NCBI GenBank assembly: GCA_015654535.1 | Contig: JAATGU010000136.1 | Span: forward strand, 1-64,000 | Source of the DNA: Bacteroidales bacterium | Lineage (GTDB): Bacteria; Bacteroidota; Bacteroidia; Bacteroidales; Bacteroidaceae | DNA length: 64,000 nt | Direction of reading: 5' to 3' | Part shown: positions 18,641 through 27,944 of the stretch, piece after piece | Layout: every line of letters starts with the position of its first letter | How positions within the stretch are numbered: position 1 is the stretch's first letter | The notes under the pieces: generated by a model | Database searches by the model: none | What the model was told of the DNA's origin: nothing | What the model saw: only the letters and a program-made list of their open reading frames with translations | Made by a program: the position numbers and the translations under genes

Positions 18641-20251
18641 ATGATGAAAAAAGTTGCCTTGCTATTTGTTTTTATAGTATGCTCAGTTGTTTGCCTTGCA
18701 GGGAATCAACTTGATTCTTTATTGAATAAATTGGATAAAACCATTCAAGAGAGTAAAAGCTATGTAGAAATACGGGAAAGACGTATCAGCAAATTAAAAA
18801 AAGGGCTGAATAAAAAAACACTTTCACCTGAACAGGAATATTTTATTAATAAGCAATTATATACAGAATATAGGATATTTATATGCGATTCCGCACTACA
18901 TTATCTAAATAAGAATTTAGACATCGCTGAATCTGTACACAATAAAAAGTGGATGAATGAAACAAAACTCTTTTTGTCTCACCTCCTTTCCTCTTCTGGC
19001 ATGTACCGTGAATCCACAGATATATTGTCTTCTATTAACAAAAAACAATTAACGAAGGATTTGATCCCTGAGTATTATCGATGCAGCGAACATCTATATC
19101 ATGAGATGTATCTTTATTCACATGACCAGCGATTATCCGAAAAGTATTTTGATATGTTTAAAGCCTATCAAGATACTTTATTAACAGTTTCGCTTCCTTC
19201 CACGGAAATTTATCTGGCCATAAAAGAACAAACGGTTCTCGAAGAAAGGAATTTCGATGAAGCCAGGAAAACAAATTCTATCAGAATGTCAAAAGCGGCT
19301 TTTGGTACACCAGAATATGCTCTGATAACTTTCCAAAGATCTCTTATTGATAGAGAAGAGGGGAAAACGGAAGATCAAAAGAAAGAGCTGATTTTTTCAG
19401 CAATGTCAGATGTGAAAGCCGCCATCAAAGACAATGTATCCCTATGTATACTTGCCACTTTACTTTATCAAGATGGCGATATTGACCGAGCTTATAAATA
19501 TATTAAGTTTTCGTTAGAAGATGCCAATTTCTATAATGCACGTATGCGGAACATTCAAATATCTAATACTCTTCCCATCATCGAAAAGAGTTATCAGGTA
19601 AAAAGTGATAAGCAAAAAAACGATTTAAGAATCAGTTTAATACTAATCAGCGCACTCTCTCTCCTTTTAATTGGAACATTAGGCTACATCTATAAGCAGA
19701 TGAGAAAACTGGCCAAGGCCCGTAATGAACTGCGATCCATCAATAGTCAGTTAAATGCACTTAATAATGAGCTAGCCGAAGCCAATCATATCAAAGAAGA
19801 ATATATTGGTCTCTTCCTGGGAATTTGTTCTACTTATATTGATAAACTAGAGAGTTATCGTAGAATGGTGAACAAGAAGATAACTAGTGGACAAATAGCA
19901 GAGTTATTGAATATAACCAAATCGGCAGAACTTACTGAAAACGAACTCAAAGAATTCTACAATAATTTCGACAATACATTTCTTCATTTATATCCCAAGT
20001 TTGTGGAAGAGTTTAACGCACTGCTGGTGAAAGAGGAAAGAATTATTCTAAAAAAAAGCGAATTACTTAATACAGAATTACGTATTTTCGCACTCATACG
20101 TCTCGGCATTGATGATAGTTCTAAAATAGCCAATCTGCTCCGCTACTCTGTCAACACTATTTATAACTACCGGGCAAAAGTAAAAAACAAAGCGTTAGGG
20201 TCACGGGAAGATTTTGAAAGTCTTGTAATGAAAATCGGGGCTTTTTCTTAA
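18641..20251 (+). CDS. DUF6377 / TPR-type membrane regulator, likely controls the adjacent SusCD locus
   Basis: A protein of 536 residues with a signal peptide (about 1-20). A helical TPR-like region extends to about residue 310 and a single membrane helix lies near 328-350 (ISLILISALSLLLIGTLGY). A coiled coil follows, with a C-terminal cytoplasmic DUF6377 region whose end resembles a LuxR-like helix-turn-helix (DDSSKIANLLRYSVNTIYNY). This family of one-component membrane regulators commonly sits beside SusC/SusD operons in Bacteroides. It is 52 bp after the fusion gene and 270 bp before SusC, so it probably senses the glycan of the 20.5-30.2 kb locus. The start may be either of the two adjacent ATGs (18641, 18644). 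Confidence 0.85.
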   Translation: MMKKVALLFVFIVCSVVCLAGNQLDSLLNKLDKTIQESKSYVEIRERRISKLKKGLNKKTLSPEQEYFINKQLYTEYRIFICDSALHYLNKNLDIAESVHNKKWMNETKLFLSHLLSSSGMYRESTDILSSINKKQLTKDLIPEYYRCSEHLYHEMYLYSHDQRLSEKYFDMFKAYQDTLLTVSLPSTEIYLAIKEQTVLEERNFDEARKTNSIRMSKAAFGTPEYALITFQRSLIDREEGKTEDQKKELIFSAMSDVKAAIKDNVSLCILATLLYQDGDIDRAYKYIKFSLEDANFYNARMRNIQISNTLPIIEKSYQVKSDKQKNDLRISLILISALSLLLIGTLGYIYKQMRKLAKARNELRSINSQLNALNNELAEANHIKEEYIGLFLGICSTYIDKLESYRRMVNKKITSGQIAELLNITKSAELTENELKEFYNNFDNTFLHLYPKFVEEFNALLVKEERIILKKSELLNTELRIFALIRLGIDDSSKIANLLRYSVNTIYNYRAKVKNKALGSREDFESLVMKIGAFS

Positions 20252-20372
20252 TCCACTACACATTATAATGAACAGAATGTCACTTTATCATTTTTATTTC
20301 TTTTCTTTTATTCTGAATTTTAATATATATCGTCCACTTTTTTAAAAAGGGGTATCGCCTTTATCTATTTAA

Positions 20373-20408
20373 TTATAAGATGTTTATATAATAATAAACA
20401 TCTTATAA
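20373..20408. promoter_or_regulatory. Perfect 15-bp inverted repeat upstream of SusC
   Basis: TTATAAGATGTTTAT (373-387 of this kilobase) and its exact reverse complement (394-408) are separated by 6 bp. The repeat lies 121 bp downstream of the DUF6377 stop codon and 47 bp upstream of the SusC -7 box, with no T-run of the kind expected for an intrinsic terminator. It could be an operator for the regulator of the locus or a transcript-end hairpin. Position and symmetry favour a protein-binding site; that is inference. Confidence 0.5.
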
Positions 20409-20454
20409 ATCCACCAATTAGCCACTTACAATAGGAACGCATCAATTTCTGTTC

Positions 20455-20462
20455 TACATTTG
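20455..20462 (+). promoter_or_regulatory. Putative -7 box of the SusC-to-GH3 operon
   Basis: TACATTTG matches TAnnTTTG and lies 60 bp before the SusC start at 20522. No good -33 element accompanies it, as expected for a promoter that needs an activator. Confidence 0.5.
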
Positions 20463-20521
20463 CTATCAAGTTATTCACGAGAGCTGAATAACGTAGTGTT
20501 AACTTTATAAATATTATATTC

Positions 20522-23521
20522 ATGAAAAAGAGCAAGCAAAAACCAATCATTATTGAGGCAGACTGTTACAGAAGAGCTGCACTCATCGTTGTCATGGGTT
20601 TGTTTCTATCTCTAAATGCCTTCGCACAAAAAATAACAGTTACAGGACAGGTAAAAGATGCTACCAATGAAACGGTTATTGGGGCTAGTGTGATCGAAAA
20701 AGGCACGACGAACGGAACGATGACGGACATAGACGGAAAATTTTCTCTTTCCGTTTCTTCTAAAGCCATACTAACAATCACTTACATTGGCTACAAAAGT
20801 CAGGAAATTGCGATCAAAGGAAATACTCCATTAAATTTGGTATTACATGAAAATTCAGAAATGCTGGATGAGATTGTAGTTATTGGATATGGTTCAGTTA
20901 AAAGAAAAGATGTAACTACTTCCGTAGCAACTGTCTCTACAAAAGATTTAGATGAACGTCCCATGATTTCTGCTGCGGCAGCTATTCAGGGAAAAGCTGC
21001 CGGAGTAAATGTTATTCAACCTAACGGAGAACCAGGAGCGGGAATGGTAGTACGCATCCGTGGTAATTCTTCCATCAATGCCAGTAACGACCCACTTTAT
21101 GTAGTAGACGGAGTACCGATGACAGAAATTAATTTTTTGTCGCCCAACGACATTGAAAGTATGCAAATATTAAAAGATGCTTCTTCCGCAGCCATCTATG
21201 GTTCGAGAGCTTCCAATGGCGTTGTGCTGATTACTACAAAATCAGGAGCAAAGGGAGAAGCTAAAATTAGTTTCTCTGCTCAGGCTGGCATCACAAAAGT
21301 CAGAGACAAAATGGAATCCTTAAATGTGGCACAGTATAAAGATTTAATGGATGAAATTGGTTCTATTAATCTTCCCGATGGTTTAAAAGACGAAACTGAT
21401 TGGTTTAAGGAGACTTATAGAACGGGACAAACTCAGAACTATCAACTTTCGGTATCTAATGGTACTGATAAAATGAAATATCTTATATCCGGAGGATATA
21501 CAAAAGAAGATGGTATCATAAAAGTAGCTTTCTATGAACGCTATAATTTAAGAGCTAATCTTGAAAACCAAATTCGGTCCTGGTTAAAAGTTAGCACGAA
21601 TCTGGCTTATTCTGATTATAGCAGTAATGGCATTATTTCGGGACAAGGAGCCAATCGTGCCGGAGTGGTCCTTTCGGTTATTAACACTCCTACTTATGCT
21701 AAAATATGGGATGAGAACAAACCTAGTCAGTATTATAATAATTTCTATGGGGCAAATGTAACTCATCCACTTGAAAACATGTCACGCACTGAAGACAACA
21801 AAACAAACAACAATCGTTTGTTAGGAAGTGCCACTGCCGACATTACCTTCTCACCCAATTTGAAATTTAAAAGTTCAATATCTATAGACCGGGTATATTA
21901 CAAAAATACAAGCTTTCTGGATCCTATCAAAACAGAATACGGGCGCTCACAATATGGTAATGCTACTGACAATCGATCATTAAGTACCATTTTAGTATTC
22001 GATAATATTCTGACTTATGACAAGAGCATAAAGAAACACAACTTTAACGTTATGGCTGGTTCATCTGGTACAACCTCCAAATGGTCTCAGACTTATCAGA
22101 CTGTGAGCCATTTCGAAAACGGAGATGTTAAAACGTTGAACGCAGGGAACAAAGTTGAACAAGGAAATGGAACCACAGCTTCCGACTGGGCAATTATGTC
22201 TTATGTAGGCCGTGTAGCATATAACTTTGATAGCAAATATCTTGTAACTGCTAATTTTCGTGCCGATGGTTCTTCGAAATTAGCCCCTGGTAGTAAATGG
22301 GGATACTTCCCATCCATTTCAGCAGCATGGAGACTTTCTTCAGAAAGTTTTATGAAAGATATTAAATGGGTCAATGACTTAAAAATCCGTGGAGGTTGGG
22401 GAGAAACCGGTAATCAATCAGGTGTTGGAGATTACGGATATTTGCAACTTAGAAATATTGCCCGTCAAAACTGGTGGGAAGCCGGAAAAGAGAATGCTCT
22501 TCCCATCACTTCACCTGCCAATATGAGAAATCATGAGCTTACATGGGAAACCACTAAACAGACCAATATTGGTGTAGATCTCACTGTTCTTAATAACCGA
22601 TTAACTTTTACAGCTGATGCCTATTATAAATATACCACTAATTTGTTGATGGAAGTTCCTCTTGGAGCAACTGCTTCTTTTGATCATATTTATCGTAATG
22701 AGGGTGAAATGGAGAACAAAGGACTTGAATTTGGAATTAATTCAAAGAATTTAGTTGAAAACTTTAAATGGGAAACCGACTTTAATATATCTTTCAATAA
22801 AAACAAAGTAAAAAAGTTCGATACAAAACCAGCCTATTTTTATCCAGATGCAGCTTCCGGACTCGGTGAATATATAACAAAGATGACACCTGGAGAACCT
22901 TTGGGTATGTTCTGGGGATATATCTCCGATGGAGTAGATCCAGAAACTGGTGATATTATCTACAGGGATATAGATAAAAGTGGAAACGTTACTCCAAGTG
23001 ATAAAACATATATAGGTAATCCAAATCCTGACTTTACATTTGGGTTCACTAATAATCTGTCATATAAAGGATTTAACCTGAATATATTCTTCCAAGGGTC
23101 TGTGGGTAATGATATTTATAATCTTTCACGCATGGAAACAGAAGGTATGTACGATGCTAAAAACCAATCTACTTCTGTACTTCGTAGATGGAAAATACCC
23201 GGACAAATTACCGACATGCCCAGAGCTGTTGCTTCCAAAGATAATTTAAAAACCTCCAGTCGGTTTGTAGAAGACGGAAGTTTTTTACGGTTGAAAACAT
23301 TAACGCTATCTTATAACTTCACCGGAAAGTTACTAAAGAAATGGAACATTACACGCTTGCAACCATACTTTACAGCTCAAAACGTATTGACTCTAACTCA
23401 TTATAAAGGATTTGATCCGGAAGTGAATCAATGGGGAGGAAGTGCTCTGGTACAGGGAATTGATTGGGGAACTTATCCTCAAACTAAAAGCTATGTATTT
23501 GGTGTCAATGTTGAATTTTAA
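20522..23521 (+). CDS. SusC-like TonB-dependent glycan importer
   Basis: A protein of 999 residues. After a somewhat long leader (signal segment around residues 18-35, ending near NAFAQ) comes the carboxypeptidase-regulatory-like domain (TGQVKDATNETVIGASV, GTMTDIDGKFSL). The plug domain follows, with VIGYGSVKRKDVT, VRIRGNSSI, PLYVVDGVP and the SNGVVLITTKSG lead into the barrel. The barrel ends in the usual aromatic-terminated strand (VFGVNVEF). It imports oligosaccharides across the outer membrane as a lidded complex with the SusD encoded 13 bp downstream. With GH30, SGBP and GH3 behind it, the likely cargo is beta-1,6-gluco-oligosaccharide (inference from locus order). Confidence 0.96.
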   Translation: MKKSKQKPIIIEADCYRRAALIVVMGLFLSLNAFAQKITVTGQVKDATNETVIGASVIEKGTTNGTMTDIDGKFSLSVSSKAILTITYIGYKSQEIAIKGNTPLNLVLHENSEMLDEIVVIGYGSVKRKDVTTSVATVSTKDLDERPMISAAAAIQGKAAGVNVIQPNGEPGAGMVVRIRGNSSINASNDPLYVVDGVPMTEINFLSPNDIESMQILKDASSAAIYGSRASNGVVLITTKSGAKGEAKISFSAQAGITKVRDKMESLNVAQYKDLMDEIGSINLPDGLKDETDWFKETYRTGQTQNYQLSVSNGTDKMKYLISGGYTKEDGIIKVAFYERYNLRANLENQIRSWLKVSTNLAYSDYSSNGIISGQGANRAGVVLSVINTPTYAKIWDENKPSQYYNNFYGANVTHPLENMSRTEDNKTNNNRLLGSATADITFSPNLKFKSSISIDRVYYKNTSFLDPIKTEYGRSQYGNATDNRSLSTILVFDNILTYDKSIKKHNFNVMAGSSGTTSKWSQTYQTVSHFENGDVKTLNAGNKVEQGNGTTASDWAIMSYVGRVAYNFDSKYLVTANFRADGSSKLAPGSKWGYFPSISAAWRLSSESFMKDIKWVNDLKIRGGWGETGNQSGVGDYGYLQLRNIARQNWWEAGKENALPITSPANMRNHELTWETTKQTNIGVDLTVLNNRLTFTADAYYKYTTNLLMEVPLGATASFDHIYRNEGEMENKGLEFGINSKNLVENFKWETDFNISFNKNKVKKFDTKPAYFYPDAASGLGEYITKMTPGEPLGMFWGYISDGVDPETGDIIYRDIDKSGNVTPSDKTYIGNPNPDFTFGFTNNLSYKGFNLNIFFQGSVGNDIYNLSRMETEGMYDAKNQSTSVLRRWKIPGQITDMPRAVASKDNLKTSSRFVEDGSFLRLKTLTLSYNFTGKLLKKWNITRLQPYFTAQNVLTLTHYKGFDPEVNQWGGSALVQGIDWGTYPQTKSYVFGVNVEF

Positions 23522-23534
23522 ATAGAATAATACA

Positions 23535-25043
23535 ATGAAAAATAAAATCAAACTTAGTCTACTATTGGGCATGGTGCTTCTAATGGGGAGTTGCTCACTT
23601 AATTATGACCCAATATCCAATGAAAGCGAACTCAACTTTGGTAACGAAGAAGGGGAATCCGGAATAAAGTATAAAACAAAAGCTGAAATGCAGCAACAAT
23701 ACGATAATATCTATAAAAGTATACAAGATGCACAAGAGTCGTGGTATATGGATATGCTGGTATTCAGTGAAACACATGCAGACAATGCTTATAGTGGAGC
23801 TACTGATGCCGAACTTGTTTCCTTGGAATCAAATAAACAAGATGCTACAAACAAGAATATTGAACGTGACTGGATATCTTATTTAGGATATGTTGTTGCA
23901 GCTAATCGAATAATATGCAATGTAGATTCTGTTCCGGACGTTACTTTAACGGATGCTGAACGCAAACAATGGAAAGCAGAAGCTTGCATCTGGCGAGCAT
24001 GGGTATTATTTGATATGACCAGATTATGGGGAGAAGTTCCGGTGGTTATTAAAGAGACGCCCAATCTTACCGCTGGGAATGTAAAAGAAATGTATCCCAT
24101 TCTCTTCCCTTCCCGTAACACAGTGGAAGAGGTGTACAAACAAATTCTAAGTGATCTACAATATGGACTTCAGTATGCTCCCAAAATGGATGCCGCCAAC
24201 AAGTTTAAACTGACACAGTCGGTGGCTAAAACGCTTCTTGCAAAAGTCTACGCGGAAGCTCCGGTCAGAGATTATAGTAAAGTAATTGAATATTGTGAGT
24301 CTATAAAGAAAGATGGATTCTCTCTGGTGAACAATTACTCGGACTTATTTTCTGTCAATGATAGTAAAACGGATGTGAACTATCGAAATACTTCTGAATC
24401 AATCTTTGAAGTTGTCTATCCTTTAGGAAGTGGAAACTGGGTTACCTGGATGTTGGGAATTGATTTGTGCGATCCAAGTAGCACGTATAACTGGGCAAAA
24501 TGGATCACTCCTTCACGAGATTTAATTCAGGCATATCAAAAAGAAGGAGATGATATTCGCATGAATGAAGCCATTGTCTGGGGACAACCTTCTTGGAGCA
24601 TTCACTATCCATCAGACCATTATCCATTTATGTACAAAACCCGTTCACGTTACAACAGTACCATTAAGTTTCGTTTGGCTGATATCCTTTTATTAGAAGC
24701 TGAAGCGTATGTAGCTCAGGGTAACTTATCGGAAGCGGCAAATTTAGTAGATCAGGTCCGTGTGCGTGTTAAGTTGGGCAAACTGGATGCCACTACCAAA
24801 GCATCTAAAGAAAAGATGGAAGATGCTGTGCTCAATGAACGCCGGCTGGAACTCGCTTTTGAAGGACAACGCTGGTTTGACCTTGTACGTACAGGTAAAG
24901 TTTCTTCAATAATGAATACCCTTAATTCACGTGATTCGGGACGGAAAAAGATGGCTACTTTTACAGAAAACTCTCTACTAATGCCTGTTCCACAAACTCA
25001 GCTAGACAGTAATGTTAATTTAACTCAAAACAAAGGTTATTAA
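23535..25043 (+). CDS. SusD/RagB-family glycan-binding lipoprotein
   Basis: A protein of 502 residues with a lipoprotein leader (LLLGMVLLMGSCS, lipid on Cys20). An all-helical TPR-type fold carries the family signatures: WRAWVLFDMTRLWGEVPV in the first half, then KFRLADILLLEAEAY and the NERRLELAFEGQRWFDLVRTG block near the C-terminus. It forms the lid over the SusC barrel at the cell surface and binds the incoming glycan. It sits between SusC (13 bp) and GH30 (2 bp), in one operon. Confidence 0.96.
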   Translation: MKNKIKLSLLLGMVLLMGSCSLNYDPISNESELNFGNEEGESGIKYKTKAEMQQQYDNIYKSIQDAQESWYMDMLVFSETHADNAYSGATDAELVSLESNKQDATNKNIERDWISYLGYVVAANRIICNVDSVPDVTLTDAERKQWKAEACIWRAWVLFDMTRLWGEVPVVIKETPNLTAGNVKEMYPILFPSRNTVEEVYKQILSDLQYGLQYAPKMDAANKFKLTQSVAKTLLAKVYAEAPVRDYSKVIEYCESIKKDGFSLVNNYSDLFSVNDSKTDVNYRNTSESIFEVVYPLGSGNWVTWMLGIDLCDPSSTYNWAKWITPSRDLIQAYQKEGDDIRMNEAIVWGQPSWSIHYPSDHYPFMYKTRSRYNSTIKFRLADILLLEAEAYVAQGNLSEAANLVDQVRVRVKLGKLDATTKASKEKMEDAVLNERRLELAFEGQRWFDLVRTGKVSSIMNTLNSRDSGRKKMATFTENSLLMPVPQTQLDSNVNLTQNKGY

Positions 25044-25045
25044 TA

Positions 25046-26545
25046 ATGAAAGAGAACTATAGAAATAAATTGCTAACTGTATTAACTGGATTGTTCATTG
25101 CTGGTTTTGCGTTTCTGGGATGCGGAAGTGATTCTGCTCCGGATCCCGGAAACTCCGGACAACCGGAAACAGAAACTTCGGATGTAGATTTGTACGTTAC
25201 CACAGCTAATCAATCTTATCTATTCAAAAAGATTCCGTTAGTATTCAGTACCAAAGATAACATGTCTCCTTCCACTATCAGAATGAATCCCGCAGAGGTT
25301 TATCAGGAAATGGATGGTTTCGGAGCAGCTATCACAGGTTCTTCTTGCTATAATTTGTTAAAGATGGCGGCTGAGGATAGAGCAAAATTGCTGAAGGAGA
25401 CGTTTGATCCAAAAGATGGAATGGGATACAGCTATATCCGCGTATCCATTGGGTGTTCGGATTTCTCTCTAAGCGAATATACTTATTGCGATACTCCTGG
25501 AATTGAACACTTTGCCCTACAATCTGAGGATAAAAATTATGTAATTCCTATACTGAAAGAGATTTTGGCTATTAACCCTAATGTAAAGATTATGGCTTCT
25601 CCATGGACATGTCCTAAATGGATGAAAGTGAATAATCTGACAGAGAAGAAGCCTTTTGACTCTTGGACTAGCGGACAACTGAATCCAATCTATTATCAGG
25701 ATTATGCGACTTACTTTGTGAAATATATCCAAGCAATGAAAGCAGAAGGCATTAATATCACTTCTATTACAGTTCAAAACGAACCATTGAACCGTGGTAA
25801 TTCAGCTTCATTGTATATGACTTGGCAGGAACAACGGGATTTTATAAAAACGGCTCTAGGACCCTCTCTTCACACAGCGGGTATTTCCACAAAAATCATC
25901 ATCTTTGACCATAATTATGATTATGATAATGTGCCCGATCAACTAAATTATCCTACCAATATTTATCAAGATGCCGCAGCTGCCCAATATATTGACGGAG
26001 CAGGATATCATGCTTACAGTGGTAATAAGGAAGAGTTAGCCAATGTTCACAATGCGAATCCTGAAAAGAACCTGTATTTCACAGAAATGTCTATTGGTGA
26101 ATGGGGATACAGCTTTGAGGGTGATTTAATGTGGAACATGGCGGAAGTGTGCATTGGTACTATCAATAACTGGACAAAAGCGGTGATTGTATGGAACTTC
26201 ATGTTAGATAAAAATCGTGGTCCCAATCGTCCGGGGGGATGCACCACTTGTTACGGGGCGATTGATATCAATACAGATTACAAGACCATGACTAAAAACT
26301 CTCATTATTATACCATCAGTCATCTAGCCAAAGTTATTAAACCAGGAGCAAAGCGAATAGGAACTACCGGATATAAGGCCACAGGGCTTTATTATGCAGC
26401 ATTCTTAAATCCGGATAATTCATATGCAGTGGTACTGCAAAATGATACCAACAGTGCCATGAATATTACACTGTCCGACGGCACGCACACCTTTGTCTAC
26501 TCTGTACCAGCCAAAGCAGTGGCGTCTTATAAATGGAATAAATAA
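25046..26545 (+). CDS. GH30 family glycosidase lipoprotein, likely endo-beta-1,6-glucanase (GH30_3)
   Basis: A protein of 499 residues with a lipoprotein leader (GFAFLGCGSD) and a short Pro/Gly linker. The GH30 catalytic barrel starts at YQEMDGFGAAITGSS and ends in a small beta-sandwich. The acid/base is Glu246 in VQNEP and the nucleophile Glu347 in FTEMS. Family 30 subfamilies include beta-1,6-glucanases, glucosylceramidases and xylanases. The order SusC-SusD-GH30-SGBP-GH3 is that of the B. thetaiotaomicron fungal beta-1,6-glucan locus (BT3310-BT3314), which favours surface endo-cleavage of beta-1,6-glucan. It starts 2 bp after the SusD stop, so translation is probably coupled. Confidence 0.9.
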   Translation: MKENYRNKLLTVLTGLFIAGFAFLGCGSDSAPDPGNSGQPETETSDVDLYVTTANQSYLFKKIPLVFSTKDNMSPSTIRMNPAEVYQEMDGFGAAITGSSCYNLLKMAAEDRAKLLKETFDPKDGMGYSYIRVSIGCSDFSLSEYTYCDTPGIEHFALQSEDKNYVIPILKEILAINPNVKIMASPWTCPKWMKVNNLTEKKPFDSWTSGQLNPIYYQDYATYFVKYIQAMKAEGINITSITVQNEPLNRGNSASLYMTWQEQRDFIKTALGPSLHTAGISTKIIIFDHNYDYDNVPDQLNYPTNIYQDAAAAQYIDGAGYHAYSGNKEELANVHNANPEKNLYFTEMSIGEWGYSFEGDLMWNMAEVCIGTINNWTKAVIVWNFMLDKNRGPNRPGGCTTCYGAIDINTDYKTMTKNSHYYTISHLAKVIKPGAKRIGTTGYKATGLYYAAFLNPDNSYAVVLQNDTNSAMNITLSDGTHTFVYSVPAKAVASYKWNK

Positions 26546-26570
26546 GTTAATCATTCAATAAAATACAATT

Positions 26571-27905
26571 ATGAAAAAATATAAATCAATTCTATGTTCA
26601 CTGATTGCTTTGGCAGCATTTAGTGCCTGCAATAATGAAGATAACACAGAGCCGCCCGTGGAAGGAAATCCTGTTCTTACTCCCAAAACACAAATTACTT
26701 CTGCAATGTTTGGTGATAGTCTCACTTTTAGTGCTAGTGTATCTGATGCTGAATTTCCTCTCTCTACCTTAAAAGCTCAGCTCTTCTATGGCGATGAGAA
26801 AGTATCGGAAACCGTTATCCGCACAAAGACCAACGGAGATTATACCGGAAAGGTTTTTATTCCCTATCTGGCTAATATACCCAATGGAACAGCGACTCTA
26901 AAGCTTATTCTTCAAAATACACATTTTGCTATTACTCAGCAAGAATTTTCATTGCCACTCACTCGTCCGGATTATGATCATCTCACACTTGTAACAAGTG
27001 AAGGGAATGAATATACAATGGAACGAACAGGGCTCTATCAATACAAAGCCACCGCTGAGTTTCCTCAAAAGGTAAAAGCATATATAAAAACTCCAAAAGC
27101 AGGAACTCAGGGAAATGAGATTGTTTTTGGATGGATTAATGGAGTTATTACTCAAGGAACGACCAATACAATAACATTCTCTAATTCCAATGCCGGTACA
27201 TATGAAATTAATTTCAACACACTAACATATGTAGCTTCTCCGTTTATTAAATTACTATTCGGCGGCGAAGAAATGGCTATGGTGGATGACGATAACTACA
27301 AGATAGAAAAGGATCTTACCACTGGGCAAGTTTTGGAAGTTTCAGGTATTGGTAATTATAGTGAATGGTGGATAGACCCGGACTACTTTACAAGAGACGC
27401 TTCAGGCAAATTAACATTTTTACCAATGAGTGGTAAATATCGGATCACTGCTAACTTTAAATATAACTATTTCATCGTAGAACGTATGAATGGAACTGAT
27501 TTTGCCACATTAGCCGACGCTGGAAACGGAGCTGTATGGATTATTGGCGAAAAGATAGGAAAACCATCTCTTATCAATGAAGTGGGATGGAATACGGATA
27601 AAGCTCTTTGCATGGCTCCTATTGCCGCTGGTAAATATCAAACAACTGTAGTTGCAGGTAAAGGTGCTTTGGGTAGTGTAGATACAGATGCCATAAACTT
27701 TAAGTTCTTCCACCAAAAAGGATGGGGAGGCGAATTCGGAGATGGAACGATCACTTCAAATAGTACGAATATTGTAGTTATCGGCGGAGGAGGAAATTTG
27801 GCTCTTGCTACTGGTAAAACGCTTACTACAGGAAAAACGTATGTATTTACACTCGATGTAACCGGAGGAAAAAGTGCTGCTATACTTACAGTAGTAGAGA
27901 AATAG
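26571..27905 (+). CDS. Surface glycan-binding lipoprotein (SusE-position, DUF5121/DUF5125-like)
   Basis: A protein of 444 residues with a lipoprotein leader (ALAAFSACNNE). The rest is predicted all-beta: an N-terminal Ig-like segment (about 35-130) followed by two or three SusE-like repeats, with aromatic residues suited to sugar stacking (YSEWWIDPDYF, GAVWIIGEK, FFHQKGWGGEFG). No catalytic motif is visible. Its place between GH30 and GH3 is that of the surface glycan-binding protein in the B. thetaiotaomicron beta-1,6-glucan locus. It probably holds the polysaccharide at the cell surface for GH30. The family assignment is by position and composition, so it is less certain than that of its neighbours. 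Confidence 0.8.
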   Translation: MKKYKSILCSLIALAAFSACNNEDNTEPPVEGNPVLTPKTQITSAMFGDSLTFSASVSDAEFPLSTLKAQLFYGDEKVSETVIRTKTNGDYTGKVFIPYLANIPNGTATLKLILQNTHFAITQQEFSLPLTRPDYDHLTLVTSEGNEYTMERTGLYQYKATAEFPQKVKAYIKTPKAGTQGNEIVFGWINGVITQGTTNTITFSNSNAGTYEINFNTLTYVASPFIKLLFGGEEMAMVDDDNYKIEKDLTTGQVLEVSGIGNYSEWWIDPDYFTRDASGKLTFLPMSGKYRITANFKYNYFIVERMNGTDFATLADAGNGAVWIIGEKIGKPSLINEVGWNTDKALCMAPIAAGKYQTTVVAGKGALGSVDTDAINFKFFHQKGWGGEFGDGTITSNSTNIVVIGGGGNLALATGKTLTTGKTYVFTLDVTGGKSAAILTVVEK

Positions 27906-27944
27906 TAAATAAAAATTTGTGAACGAAAGTAAAACAAGAAAAAA

